From Zygnema cylindricum (Eukaryota; Streptophyta; Zygnematophyceae; Zygnematales; Zygnemataceae): a stretch of 64,000 nt of DNA. A model generated the notes under the pieces. That model saw only the letters and a list, made by a program, of their open reading frames with translations, was not told the DNA's origin and made no database searches. Below, piece by piece: positions 22,360-35,214 of this stretch. Position 1 is the first letter of the stretch. Every line of letters begins with the position of its first letter. The DNA is taken from contig JBBHKE010000560.1 of NCBI GenBank assembly GCA_037447655.1, positions 1 through 64,000 on the forward strand, given 5' to 3'. The translations under genes were made by a program, and so were the position numbers.

Positions 22360-22960
22360 GTCGTGACAAATCTCTCGGTTGATTGTCAATAGGTGTGACC
22401 GCGGGTTTTCTCACATATAATTAGTGTTGAATAATCTAAGAAAGGATAGGTGATATAGTGCCGAGCCAATCGACAGCAAGAGATGAGATGAACCTGAGTG
22501 AGAGGCGGTTTAACACATTAATATAAGATTTACCGCGAGCTTTTTTCTCATTAAGTCTATAACGAACGACTTTCCACTCTCTTTGGCATTCCAGAGGGGA
22601 TCCCAGCAACAATCTATTGGAAATCGGCGATATACAACTTATCGCATGGGCGCCAAAGTGTTAACTTTGTACAGTGTACTTTGTACTTTATGCACACGTG
22701 TGGAGTCCAAAGTGGACAATTCTCCAACACAGGCAAACTCTTTCACGGCGAACCATTCCCTACCATCTGTCCCTTCTCGCGTCACCTAGGTCGTGGAAGA
22801 GGCAGAGCCTTACTTTGAAGGACAAACGGCCACATCCACGTAGCTGCACCTTTCACCAAATTTAGTGTTGACAGTATTGAATATGCTACTGTAGTAAATA
22901 CCGAAGAAAAGTTTCGCAGTCTACGGCGTCTGCATTAGGATCTTCTTTGTGTCCCGGAGG

Positions 22961-23744
22961 TGGACTGGATTTGCATCTCTTATAAGCGTCTCATTTGAAA
23001 GAGTTGTACAATAGCGTATAAAATGCCCCCGGTCATTCTCGCCATCGTACCTAGCAAAAATCATAAATTGTTTCTGTATATCCCTTTTTTTTCTAAAACA
23101 TATACTTGGTTTTCTGAGACTTGGCAAGCGCTATTTATTTTCGGTACAATTTGTGTGATTTTCCTTATGGCAACTTAATTAGTGTGGACGTACTTACATC
23201 GATTGTTGGGACCTTAAATGTATGTAACAAAAGAGTCCGTTATTGTGGTCTACACCAAACTATGTGATTTCTCACAAATCATGGTCCGGAGTTTGGAATA
23301 AGGATAAAGTTTTGATACTTTATGGTGTTGATCACTTGTACGACGGGTTTATTTCAAAATATTAAAAAACCAATGACAAAAACATTGAGAAAATGTGAAC
23401 AGTGGAATTCACATCTTCATCTTTTGATTTTAGGACATTTTCCTATTACTTTCACATTCCGTTTCTTCACTTTTCTTTTCCATTTTTTTTTAAAGACATA
23501 ATTTATCACATCGCCAGTTTATGAAATGCACTTGGTAAAAGTAATTTTACACGTAAAGCAATAAAGTAAAATGATTCCTTCCACAAACACTAGATAATTG
23601 TGATCACATAATCTGCAATTCTCTCGTTTGCTTCATGAGATAGGAGAGCTATTAACAAAATGCTGGTATTTGTGTCCTCCTGTTGGGTAGAAAACCCATT
23701 GCTTATGGAGTAAATCTTAACATTCCTACCAATTACGTCATACT
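22961..23744. other. Spacer between EF-P pseudogene 1 and tyrosinase A
   Basis: Homologous to about 34,290-35,100 in the second duplicate (shared CTACACCAAACTATGTG near 23,251 and 34,567). No exon found. Minus-strand polyadenylation signal AATAAA (plus TTTATT at 23,745-23,750) lies about 117 bases past the tyrosinase A stop. Confidence 0.5.
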
Positions 23745-23866
23745 TTTATTATTTCAACCTCAGGTCTACCCAGAAGTACTTGAGAAAACACCTTATTTCC
23801 TACAAAAAAATATTCCCAATAAACCTTAAGAAGACAAAATTAAGAAAAGAAAAAACACGGTCCAAC

Positions 23867-26800
23867 TTAAATTGTGATTTCGTAATAACTGTCATAAATG
23901 TAATCAGCAGATGCAGGATCGTTAAGTTCGACATCAACACTTTGTAAAACCTCTAAATTTGTGTGTGGATTTGTTGAATTAATACTTGAAAATAGTCCTT
24001 TGAAACTCCCCAAGGCGATTTCGTCATATAAACCGTGACCCAAACAAACTCCTGTAGGATTCAAATCTCCTCTCAGAGAAACACCTGGCCAAGGGTTTAA
24101 AGGATCAAGAATGTTTCTCGCACTATAAACATCAGGGAAATACCTCGGATCCAAACTAGGAGCGGTAAAGTCAACATTAGCCCAAGATTTTGTCTGATAG
24201 AGAGATCTCCAGCTGACTAATATTCGGTCAAGATTCGAATGATGGACCCAGAAAATCGGATCGATAGGCGATCCACCTCCATCTACACACATCCCCCAAG
24301 AATTCCTGTTAGGATGATGAGTCCGCTAATCTACACACATGAAAAATAATAGGAATAGCTCGCCAACGATATATGACACACAACCATTTTCTGAAGGAAG
24401 TATGTTATGAGACAATGTTGTTTGCCGATCTGCATTTTTTCATATAAGAATAAAGTATAAACATTTAGTACAAGTACAAGAATGAACAATTAGACAAGTG
24501 GATAGCTAGACAAAACTGAATTATTATAGTTTACGTTTAAATGCTAAAATGTTAATAAGAATAAGACAATTGAACAATGAACAACAAGACAAGTGGAGAT
24601 GTAAACAACAAGATAGCACTGATGTCTATGTCATCATAATTAATTCTGACAATTGAACAACACAAGTCAATTTACACTTCACTACCACGGACCAAAAGTT
24701 ACTTTTCAGTAGAACCTGAATAATCTCCGTTAACTCGAGTTGTGGCACAAATTCCATAGTTCAGGAACTCATAATGGATCTCCAAGAGTGGGGAAATAGA
24801 CAAGTTGAATTTATTGCTAAAACGTAATAAAATTTCTTTCCGGTTACAATGGGGAGGTGCCTGCCGACATTGACGCATTGAAAACTTTAGTTAGTTAAAA
24901 AGTAGTGATATTGTGATTCACTATCATTTTGCAATGCACATTTTTTTTTTTTTAATTGAATTGTCGTTTACAAAAAAAATCCACTAAGCGACCAAGATTT
25001 CTAAAGCTATAAACACGAAGCGTCATTTTCCATCAAGAAATCCATTGTTGACATGAAAATTAAAACTTCAACAAAAAATTATCTCAAGTTCTGCAAATTT
25101 GTAGCGAGTCCTGCCTGTACAGCGACATGATTTTAGCAACATTTCGGTAGCATTAAAATTTACTTATCCTTGCGATGACTTTTGTACGATTTTTATCTTT
25201 TGTAAAAAAATAAAAAACAAAAAAAATAAAAAACATCTTACCGGTTGAACACACCGACAACCGCACTCTTCCGGTGATTGGTCGAGACTCGTACAAGTTC
25301 TGTCACATATTACACAACCGTCGATGACACCTTGATATCGATAAGACCCACCAAATACGAGGGCGGCTGAGAAGGCGGTTTGACAATCTTCGGTTGTATT
25401 TAGACCCGAACAATTAATACTATCTTTTACGTTGTCAAAGGTCGGCAATTGCGCTACGCCTCCAGCGAGGATGTGGAGACCTGGATGGATATCTGCATCG
25501 ATGTTTGCAAACGACAAATCTAGAGTTAAGCGAATGTGAACATATGAAAATATGACATCGATACTTTCAAATGGCAGATCTACAGTTATAAATTTGAATG
25601 TGTGAAAATATGGTTCTGGACTTGAATAAGTAAGCAGCATAATTTAGCATAATTTCAGCATAATTTTTTTAATTTTGTACAAGGAGACCGGTAGGTAACA
25701 ATCTGTGCACTTCACATGGTATGTTCCAATGTGTAGTTTATGCAATACAAAATATTTTCTATGCTCCAAATATGATTACTTCACACAGTATATGTATAGA
25801 GATAAATAAAAAACTAGTTTCATTATTTGCTTTTACATTCAAGTAGAGGCCAGGTCAAATTGTCGCATTATCTAATTTCATTCAGCGCACTGAGAATTTA
25901 TTATTCCACTACATGTGCAGATTTTTGGTTTTTGAAGTTCTTAAATTGAAATAGGTTAGATTGTGATTGTATATTGCACTCACAAGTTGAGTCAAGGCAC
26001 TTGCTGAAAGCTCCAAATTCCGAAAGGTTAGCACATTCTATCCAATTGTCTGTTGTGGGAGCAACGCTATTTGTGGAATTTGGACCGTAGCGAGTGATGT
26101 ACGGATTAGGGTTGGCGGAATCCTTTCTGCAAAAAATATTTATGGAATTCTGGGCATTAAAATCGTTCTATCCCCATTAATTTCACATGTTGAAAAAACA
26201 AATACTCTTTTATTTACATCCAAATAAACAGAAAAGGAAGACTACATTATTCACCATTAAGTAGCTACATTGTCATACCATTTTTCATCCACATTAATGA
26301 CGACTCCAGTTTAGTTGAATTCCACTCTAACGCACGCACTGTATTTCACAGACTTTGTTAAGCACGACAATAAAATAGATTAATGTTGACCACATGTTAT
26401 GAGAGTCAGTTGACGACAAGGTGTGGGCGATTGTGTGGGCTTACGAACGAAAATAGCCATAGGGATTAATGATGTTGCTTGGTCCAAGAGATCCCCAAGT
26501 TTTTTGTCCTATTATGATCGCTTTATCCCCAAAGGCCACGGTCCAGTTTGAAAACTGTCCGTTCATCACTGTTGTTCATGTAAACAGGTGTAGTCAAACA
26601 AAATCAGTTCAACAAATCTAGTCCAAGAAAACCTATCAGTATATGTCAACAACTTAACCGTCAATGTTTTGGATCGTAGTTTTATCCTCGTAAAAATTCA
26701 ATCTAAATTGGTTGCTAAAGTTTACAAACTGAATACACCCTACTAATGGTGTATTCAAATTATGACCATGGGTTCCAGTGTCCATAACCTGCAAAAATCC

Positions 26801-29800
26801 TAACAATGATGTATTAAAAAATAGTTATGGTTGCTAGAGTTTTTATTTAAATAAGCTCCAGCAAGTGTGTATTCATAATTGGATCATGGTTTCTAGACAT
26901 TATCAACTAAACAAACCCCTACAAATGTGTTTTCATGATATGCTTATGGTTGCTAAAGTTTACTAACTAAAAAAACTCTAGTAATGGTGTTTTGAACATA
27001 TGTTAAGAGTTGCTAGAGTTTACATACTAAATAAACCCTGATAATGGTGTATTCCTACTAAGGTTGCTATTGAATAAAGCCGAATAGTGGTGAGTGCATA
27101 ATAATAATACGACGATGGGTTTCGCCTCACCTTGATGGTTGTGATCTGGATCTCCGCCTATGTTTCCAAAATAGCTGTCAGACCATATGAAGCTCTGGTC
27201 AGGACTTAGGAGACCGCCGTCTCGAAGGTAATCCCAATAAGGCGAGGCAAGGGAGGGATCCACCGCCTGTCAATTTTTATAATTTTTTTGACAAACGAAA
27301 AAGTTAACCACAGAATCATGATGGGAGTAGATTAGAAACAAATCTATAATACTTCATCAATAAAAGGTATATGCTCAAGTTTTTTTATGTTTCAACATCG
27401 TTTGTTCGCTGGTTTGTATTGACCCAGCCGGATGCGGTAGACCATCCACCATAATTAGTGTGGCTAGACTAATCATATTTATGGAAAATTAGGATGTTTT
27501 GTCTAATGAAACACTTTAGTACGCAAAAGAAGGGATAACGACTAATATACTTTCACTGTTGCTAAGATTTGCTAATCTTTCACTGTTGTTCAGATTTGCT
27601 AATCTTTCACTGTTGTTCAGATTTGCTAATCTAAGATTTGTATGTATGGTACAGTACACCATGTTTCATTTTTTGTGTTGATGTTTTTTTGGGCACTTAA
27701 ACATCTTTTCTCCGTGCACACTCGTGGGATTGTTATTCCGATGGTTGCGATTGAAAGACAATATTCTCGCCTTTCGATTGACGGCCTCCAATCGAAAATC
27801 GGACAAGCTTGCGAGAAAAGATGTTTTAAGTGGGAAAAAAACATTGGCACTAATGGCAGTTCTCTTGCATGGTATTCGAACCTGAATCGATTTTTCGAAG
27901 AGTCGTACGATGGCGCGATGGAAAGTAGTGAGGGCGGGTCCATGGTGACCCATGTCACACCGCCCCTCGTGAACCCAAACGGCGGCCAGGTGGAGGCCCA
28001 CAATGTCGTCGTAGCTTGTGAACCTGGGGACGGAAAACGACAAAATTTTCACGATTTTGAAAAGGCAAAAGTTAGGTTTTGATAGGATATTGATTCTTGG
28101 AAGGAAAAAAATGAAATTGTTCACGATGTGGATAAAATAACAAGGCATAGGTAGGACTTAATTGGACATAATGAATCTGGGAGGGAAAACCTTGGAAGTT
28201 TTAACAGTTTTGAGAAAACTTCATTTTACAATTTTATTGAAACTAACGTTGAGTGATTGAAAAAGAAAATGAATAAAGGGAAGGAATGTCCTCAATCTTG
28301 TCGTAAAACACGAATTCGGAAACAAGTATTTGAAACAAAAATAATACCATCAGTTGTTAGCAATTGATTCATGAGAATATTAGAATAGCGCAGCATTGAA
28401 CCCTACACAAGTATAGGAGAAAGGTGTACGGAAACAGTATCGACCCACCCTGGACCGAATTGCTTTCGCCCTTTTTCGGTGGAATAGTTTTTAAGTGTTT
28501 TGATGGCGTCAAAATATCGTCCTCTCTCTTCGCTCGACATGTTCCGGATTTCCCGCCGAACGTAAGTCACCGCCACTGGAAACAAGAACTCCTGCATCCA
28601 CTCTAGTTCATGTGCCATTGCAGGTTTTTCTTTTTATCTTTTAATTACTTTGACCAGTGATTTTTCTGGTTTAAAATACTATGTTAACCCCTAATTTTTC
28701 CAGTGTTTCTCCAGTTTAAGCCACTACATTGTTAGCTCTATGTACCAAAAAAAGACATAAGGCTGGATAGAAAATGTGTTAAAATAAAGATAGCAAATGA
28801 ACGGATTTAATGCTGAATAGAACTTCCGTATTGGTTAGGAAACATGTTTGCATTTTGTTTGCTTCAATAGAATTATGTTAGCCATAAAAGTCCTCGTAAA
28901 CTCAAATTCACTTTAATCCATGTTTCTAACCAGTTTTTTTTTGTTTTTTTTATAAGTACATTTTTTTTCGCACAAATAGTATTTTAAAGTACCACTCACC
29001 TGTGTATTGCTTGGATCTTTGCAGCCATCCTGGTCAGCAAATTCCTCCGGGCAGGCCAAAACTTTTAGCTGACCCTGACCGGGAATTCTGTATGTGAAAT
29101 AAATATCACCACCGGTGGCTGTTTCATTTTCGGAACTTTCAGAAAACAACGAAAGGTTAACATTTTTGGCATTTTCACCTTCACAGGTGTGTGATAAAAC
29201 TGCCAAAAAAATGAAAATGTAAAACGTTATTGAATGTGAACTCCTGAACTCTCCTTTCCCTATCCTCTCCCACTCCCATTCCTCTAAATCCCCCCTCTAA
29301 ACAGTAAACATAGAAAAAAACAAATTTAGCTAAAAAAAAGGACACAACTTGAATAGAGATTTTTATAGAAAGCTCACCAAATTTAGTGGGTTTGTAGGGC
29401 TCTGCCAAAATTCCTGCTTTTGGAGGAGAAAATGGAGTCGAAACTTGAACATCGCATGAGAAAGTGGCGTTTTGGGCACTCTGGTAGAAATCCCAGAAAC
29501 GAGACAACAACGGAAAAAAAAAATGAAGTAAAATCTGATGTCCTAAGGTATGTATGATAGCCGTGGCATCTACTTTGAGAAACTCAAAGGAAAAACAAAA
29601 AAAACACACACTTAAACAAAAATACAAAAAGGAAAAATGACGAAATGATAAAATACAAGTATTGGTGATTAATGTCAGTAGCAAACCTGATCTTTCTTTT
29701 CAGTTGGCGCGACATTTTTCGGCGTCGGGGTATCTTTTTGTTGATTCGTATCTCCGGCAGAAACCGGTGCCAAGTCGGTAAGAGAGAAGTAAAGTAGAAG

Positions 29801-29866
29801 AATTACAAGAGTTTGATGTTTTGAAGAGATATGGGTAAAGTCGATCCATGTCGAAGAGGAGCCCAT
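23867..29866 (-). CDS. Tyrosinase gene A (11 exons; frame disturbed in exon 4)
   Basis: A predicted secreted type-3 copper oxidase that would oxidise phenols to quinones. Exons on the minus strand: 29866-29687, 29480-29378, 29199-29000, 28629-28449, 28023-27882, 27266-27131, 26568-26445, 26126-25984, 25492-25242, 24860-24703 and 24305-23867, all with GT-AG introns. CuA: GLHLAAVWVHEGRCDMGHHG, then ALTTFHRAI. Next is the SPYWDY motif. CuB: IHPGLHILAGG, and DPIFWVHHSNLDR in the last exon, separated by a Cys-rich insertion. Compared with gene B, exon 4 carries 2 extra bases near its start. The homologous acceptor would therefore lead to a stop. A CAG acceptor 38 bases downstream (exon from 28591) restores frame and removes about 12 residues. 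It may be functional with that splice form, or newly broken. Confidence 0.85.
27657..27862. mobile_element. Family M MITE in tyrosinase A intron 5, right end eroded
   Basis: Begins CACCATGTTTCA after TA and carries the family interior (CACTTAAACATCTTTTCTCC, AAAAGATGTTTTAAGTGG). Its right end lies only about 20 bases from the exon 5 donor (exon end 27882). Gene B has no MITE at this place. Confidence 0.7.
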
Positions 29867-30179
29867 TTTTTGTACTTGCTTGTCAACCTTTTGAAAAGGA
29901 GAAAGAGAAATAGAGGGAGAGGGAAAGGGAATGGGAAGGGGAGAGGAAGACGTTATTTTTGCAACAAAAACATGTTGTCTTGAAAACAAAAAACGTTGGA
30001 CAACATTCCAGAAAAGATATGGAAGGGAGTCTCGACATTCTCATGCATTATTCTTTCCCAAAGAAACCATGGCAACGTCAAAATGAAAATTCCTATCTTC
30101 TCATGCACTTTATAACATATTTTATTCCCATAAGCTTCATTGTTGACCGTATTCCCATAGCTCCTTAGACGATTCACTT

Positions 30180-30560
30180 TTCAAAATGATGAAAAACAAT
30201 TCACTCAATCATCAGCCTCGATCGTATAGATTCTGTATGCAAATTTGTTAACAATAAAATAGGCGGCTATACCTGACATTTAAAGAGTTGCAACAAGGCT
30301 TGAAGGGCGCTCAATATGGAAGACAAACGTTGTAGTCAATGTACGACTCGACTCTTCCTCGTTTTCTCGCAAATCACTATGGGTGTTTTAGGAATACCTG
30401 CCATTCAAATATAGGTAGGCCGTCGCAATCGCTAGCGCGTCAAGGGTCGACCGCGTCGCGTATTGCAAATCGACGGCTCAAACGATCCTCGTCGCAATTT
30501 CAGAGGTCGGTGCCAGTCGGTGGTACAGAATAGCAAAATGTCGTTGTCCACGTGGACTTG
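30180..30560 (-). promoter_or_regulatory. 5' flank of tyrosinase A with blocks shared by copies B and D
   Basis: GTATGCAAATTTGTTAAC (about 30,235-30,252), and further upstream GCGTCAAGGGTCGACCGCGT and ATTGCAAATCGACGGCTCA (about 30,437-30,481), recur upstream of relic D and, less well, gene B. ATGCAAAT is an octamer-like sequence. I infer promoter or 5' untranslated sequence; no transcription start can be placed. Confidence 0.4.
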
Positions 30561-31247
30561 CCAGCTTGGCGTCGGTGGTGTTTTATGAAATCTATTTGAC
30601 TATTCGTGAATTGCAGTTTCAGCGAAACTTCCTAGTTTATTTAATTGTCTGCAGAAATCAGGATATGCGTGGAGTATCGGCGTCCACGCACGTCCAAACA
30701 TGGATCGGATCAGTTTAGGACGTGAGGACGTCATGTTGCGTATCAGGAATTGACAATTTTCAACTTCAAAATTGAGGGAGGTCAATGTTGTCAATGTGGC
30801 AGCCAGATTTGGATGGTAACTCTAATTTATGTATAGGTTGCAGACCGCGTGCGATTAAATATGATTTTGATTGTCGTCACCCCATAAAGCCATCCGTATA
30901 AAAGGAGAAAAACTAGAAACAAATATTTGAAACCGTAAAGCCAAAGCAGGATTGCATGCAAAACACGTGTACAATAAATTATTGTTCAACAGTTTTGTAC
31001 TTTTTAAGCGCTCAAGATGTTTAAAATATCGAAACCGAAAATGCGCTAAATCGGGACCTACCGATCATCGAGGATCGTATGAATATCGAGCTGCGTAATT
31101 TAATGAATAAATGATTAGGCTCGTATGCCGTACATAGTGTTTCCGTACCGTCTGGCTGGAGCCTGAAGACTGGAGGAGAATGATAAATACAGTATCGGAC
31201 ACGCTACGCCAGATTTGGCAGTACGGCAATTTAAATAAATTGTACAG
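30561..31247. other. No gene recognised
   Basis: Spacer upstream of tyrosinase A. Short frames only. Confidence 0.35.
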
Positions 31248-31249
31248 TA

Positions 31250-31759
31250 CACCGCGAATCGTAATTAGAGTAAAGAAAAAATTGGAGTAAAAAAAGTAAA
31301 AACAAATTAGAGTTATGAACACTAATTTGTGTAAAAGAACTTTTTCGAAAAGGAAATTTACTCTAATTTATCAATAACTCTAATTTGGGCGTAAATTTGG
31401 GCGCTGAATATATCAGCTGTAAATTAAGTACAAGTACAGAATCCGACAAAACGTACAGCTTTACGTCATTATGACGTTTGCATTACTCGGTTTGTTAAAA
31501 CGCAGTTGCACGAAAACGGCCTGTACTAAATCATTATTTGTACTTTTTTACTTTATAAAGTACAATTTTGCACGGTCAGACACAGACCGTACGCAACACT
31601 ATTTAAAACGGCACTGTATTAGAGCTATTAACGCTCATTAAAAAAGTACCTTAAAAAACGTAAAGAGTAATTTAGAGTAATGTACTCTATTTATAGTGAT
31701 ATGGTCATAATTTGGGGCAACGGAATTAGCGTACATCACTCTAATTACGATTCGCGGTG
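31250..31759. mobile_element. TA-flanked MITE (family N), 510 bp
   Basis: Ends CACCGCGAATCGTAATTAGA and TCTAATTACGATTCGCGGTG are flanked by TA (31,248-31,249 and 31,760-31,761). The interior has repeated AATTAGAGTA/TACTCTAATT words and a TTATGACGT motif. It serves as the intact reference for the heavily interrupted copy at 41,453-45,555. Confidence 0.88.
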
Positions 31760-32197
31760 TACTGTACGGTTTTTCTAAATCGGTGGACGTCTGTACGGAA
31801 TTATCTAGTAAAGGCTGGATTGTTGACGTCCCAACTGCATTTCAAGTTCTCAGCCATTTGTTGTTGAATGTAAAAACTGTTTGTTTGTTCTATTTGTAAC
31901 AAAACTTTTGTCTGAAGTTGGATGGAAGGCTTAGACTTTGCTTATTTCGTTTTTTTTTCATCCTTACTTTTATTTTTAGTTTCTAATAGCTATATGCAGA
32001 GCTGTTGATTTTCTCCTCATTTAACTATGTTTTATACCCCATATTGCTGGGCAGCTAGAAATTGAAAGCACCTTCGCTTGGAAGTATGACAATCTATAAC
32101 ACGAACCAACTCTTGAAAAACTTTTTATTCCGTTGTTTTTTCTTATATAGCAAAACTTCCGCGGTCTGTCCAAGGAAAAAACGTTTTAGTACAAAAT

Positions 32198-34290
32198 TTG
32201 AAATTGAGCAGGTGCAGTTTACGACAGTTTTTGTGCATTGCCACGTCTGGTCCTTTTTCCTCTTTCCAAGGAGGATTGAATGTAGGCCATAAGAAAAACC
32301 TTTTACAGTGTGAAGACAATACTACAACTGTCGCTTGGAGCCTTCTCCAACTTGTTAGACATGTTCACGAGAATAAATCAGAAGTAAGTAAGATTGATTG
32401 CAGCTAGAACACGTGCAAGAAACGCTCTTGTTTCTTATTATTTTAAAGTGGCAATCTTTATTATTCGGGTTATGGTTAGAATTCTGATGCAGAAGGTACA
32501 CCACTAATCGTTATTAGTATTAAAGTTTTTTTCGCCACTAAAGACATCTTTTCTCCGTGCACACTTATCGGATTGTCAATCGGAGACCGCCAATAGCAAG
32601 GTGAATCTTGGCTTCTAATAACAACCATCAGATTGACAATCCGACAAGTGTGCACGAAGAAAGGATGTTTTAAGTGGCGAAAAAACTTTAACCCTAATGA
32701 CGATTAGCGGTGTAGTGACCAATAATGGTTGAAACATTAGATTTCAAAAAGCAGCAAAATAAACAAAGTTATAACAAACATTTCATAGAATAGGATTCAA
32801 GGTAGCAAGAGTTTCACAGAAAAATGTAATTACAAGCCAATTAATAAAAATAAGCTTTTACAAGATTTGCCAAAGCATTGTCATGAACTAGTCATGCCAC
32901 TAGGTAGACATGGAATGCTCACTAATGGCTTCGTTATTGCTCTGCTGCATTAAGTGGATCACTCAATGTCAGTAGAGTTGTGATTCAATGTTTATGATTC
33001 TTCCTGCAATAGTTCTCTTGCAATGCAACTGGCACCTGCTTTGTGACCTCCACGCTAAGGTAGCAAGTTTTAAGTGCGAAATAACTTGATACTCAATTTG
33101 TGCTCTGTAATCTGCTCAATAACTCAATATGTGCTCTGCAGGCATGCCATGACAGTGTCACGGAATAACTGATGTTTGGTTCACTACTGTACCATTACAA
33201 CATGTGCTAACGTGGCCAAAATATGACGACTCAGTTAGCCATCACTGGCACAATCTAAGATTAAATGTGACGCTTCGTCACGTGTCAAGTACAGAAGTTG
33301 TACTTTCCATTCCTCTTCTGTACCGTCACTCAGTTTCTTGATCTTTTTTAAAGTTTTAAAAGCTTTAATTGCTGAATTTGAAACTTTGAAGCTTGACTCA
33401 TCATTAGTACGAACATATTAGTGATGATGGGAAGATAATGATGTCCGTACCACCTTTTGCACCTCGAAAAAATATCTAATTGGACATTTGTATTGCAAAT
33501 ACTTCTGTCTCAATAATAGCAGTTATAAAGGCAGGTTTTGCTCTGTTTATTTACATTCTGAAAATGTGGACAGCTCTTGACTTTGCAGACCGTGCTTTAT
33601 ACTGTTTCTAGATTTTGCTAATTGTGTTTTGGTACTTCTGCTACAGTAGTGCTCATACTTGGGCTGGTTACATTGCCAATATGAAGACGGATTCCATTTG
33701 TCAGAGGCAAGGAGTCACCTAATGTCACGGCAGCAATTAATGTTACGTTCTATTTGTTGGTCGTGCAGGCTTTCTACATCTGAACAACTGAGCCTACCAA
33801 AGAGTGTTCTTGGTGAGTCTGAACAATACCTTCCTGATAAGGACTTGGCAAATCTCTTGGTTGAGTCTTAATAGGTGTAACTGTGGATTCTCTTGCAGCT
33901 TACTAGTCCTTTTTACTTCATAGTGTTGTATAGCTTATATAAAGATAAATGATGCAGTGCTTAAGCACCTCGACAGCAAGAGCTGGGGTATTGGTTTAGC
34001 ATTTTATTTTAACGTTTATTACGTGCACTTTATTCAACACTTTAAAACGTAACGGTTTTATAGAGTCTCTGGCGGATGCCAGTAACAGTCTAACTCTTTA
34101 ACGGGGAACCAATTTGCATCACCTGTATCGTGGAAGAAGCAGAGTCTTACTTCACAAGACAAACTATCACATCCACGAGAGTACACCTTTCACCAGATTT
34201 ACAGTGAACCGAATATGCTAGTAATTACAACCGAAAAGGTTTGTAGACTTCAGTATCCATATTAGGACAATTTGTGTTCATGAGATTGCG
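32198..34290 (+). pseudogene. EF-P pseudogene 2 (exons 1, 7 and 8 remain)
   Basis: Exon 1 equivalent (32,198-32,380) is still open: MKLSRCSLRQFL, ATSGPFSSFQGGLN, then HVHENKSE followed by a good GTAAGT donor. Exons 2-6 are missing, as in pseudogene 1. Exon 7 (about 33,771-33,835) keeps EQLSLPKSVLGE but has the same GT-to-AT donor change. Exon 8 (about 34,085-34,190) has an internal deletion that removes the codons for SASVPSR. It faces tyrosinase gene B tail-to-tail. A truncated transcript from exon 1 cannot be excluded but would lack all EF-P domains. Confidence 0.85.
32499..32712. mobile_element. TA-flanked MITE (family M), 214 bp, in EF-P pseudogene 2
   Basis: Ends CACCACTAATCGTTATTAG and GACGATTAGCGGTG with TA on both sides (32,497-32,498 and 32,713-32,714). 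It lies in former intron 1, at a different place from the MITE in pseudogene 1. Confidence 0.85.
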
Positions 34291-35099
34291 TGAGTTCGCA
34301 TCATTTGTAATTGTCTCATTTGAAAGAGCTGTACATTTGCCCACAAGTGCTCGTCGTTAAAACATTTGATTTCTGGCCATTGTACCCAACAAAATCATAA
34401 ACCGTTTTTGTTAATCCGCAAAAACACATACTTGGTTTTTTGAGCCTTGGCAAGCCCTAGTTATCTTCTGTACAACTAGTGTAGATGTACCGACATCAAG
34501 TGATGGGGCCTTAGTGAAGTTTTTACTATTCAACGTATATCAAAAAATAGCTTATTCTCGTGATCTACACCAAACTATGTGTAGGCCTCACAAAATTATC
34601 GTCCAGAGTTTGGGTTAAGCATCAACTAGACTATATGGTGCTGCTCGCTTGGATGACGGGTCCATTTTATAAAATCTAAAAGCCATTTTTTGAGAAAATG
34701 TGAACAGTGGAATTCATGTATTCATCTTTTAATAGTAGGCCTTTTTCCATTAACTTCCACATTTCCGTTTCTTTACTTTCCGTTCCAACATCTTTTGTAC
34801 GCCATTTTGTTGCATTCGCCAGCTTATGGGATACAGTAGGTAACAGTACTTTTATAAGTAAGGCAAGAAAGTAGAAGATTTTTTTTGAAAGAAATCAGGA
34901 TTTCCTTCCACAAACGTGAGATAACTGTGACTGTATAATCTGCGAATTTCTTATTTGCTTCAGGAAACATGGTATAAACTCTCCCGAAAACTTCAATATC
35001 TACCAAATGCTGGTAATTTTTGTAGAACACCGAGTCATTTATGGAGGAAATGACTCCATAAATGACACACCAATATCATACCAATATTGTCATAGTTTC
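34291..35099. other. Spacer between EF-P pseudogene 2 and tyrosinase B
   Basis: Homologous to the spacer at 22,961-23,744. A 68-codon minus frame (34,824-35,030) is not preserved in the duplicate, so I do not call it. AATAAA on the minus strand (plus TTTATT 35,100-35,105) is a likely polyadenylation signal for tyrosinase B. Confidence 0.45.
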
Positions 35100-35214
35100 T
35101 TTATTTCAGCCTCAGGTATACTCAGAATTATTTGAGAAAACACCACATCTCCAACTAAAAATCCTTCCGAAGAGACGTTAAAAAGAAAAGAATAAGAAAA
35201 GAAAATGGTTTAAT

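Larger units (their letters stand above)
20300..22960 (+). pseudogene. EF-P pseudogene 1 (exons 7 and 8 remain)
   Basis: Relic of the gene at 51,597-55,793. Intron 1 sequence is recognisable from about 20,340, followed directly by intron 6-like sequence, so exons 2-6 are missing. Exon 7 equivalent (about 21,975-22,042) has a destroyed donor (GTAAG has become ATAAG). Exon 8 equivalent lies at about 22,592-22,850 with a TAG in the codons following CGCGTCACC. Intron 8 homology runs to about 22,960. Exons 9-11 are absent. Three transposons are inserted in it: 20,623-21,494, 21,636-21,851 and 22,054-22,359. It faces tyrosinase gene A tail-to-tail. Confidence 0.85.

Noticed and set aside
34824-35030. 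68-codon minus frame with protein-like composition next to tyrosinase B
   Set aside because: The homologous stretch beside tyrosinase A has stops and changes, so the frame is not conserved between the duplicates.
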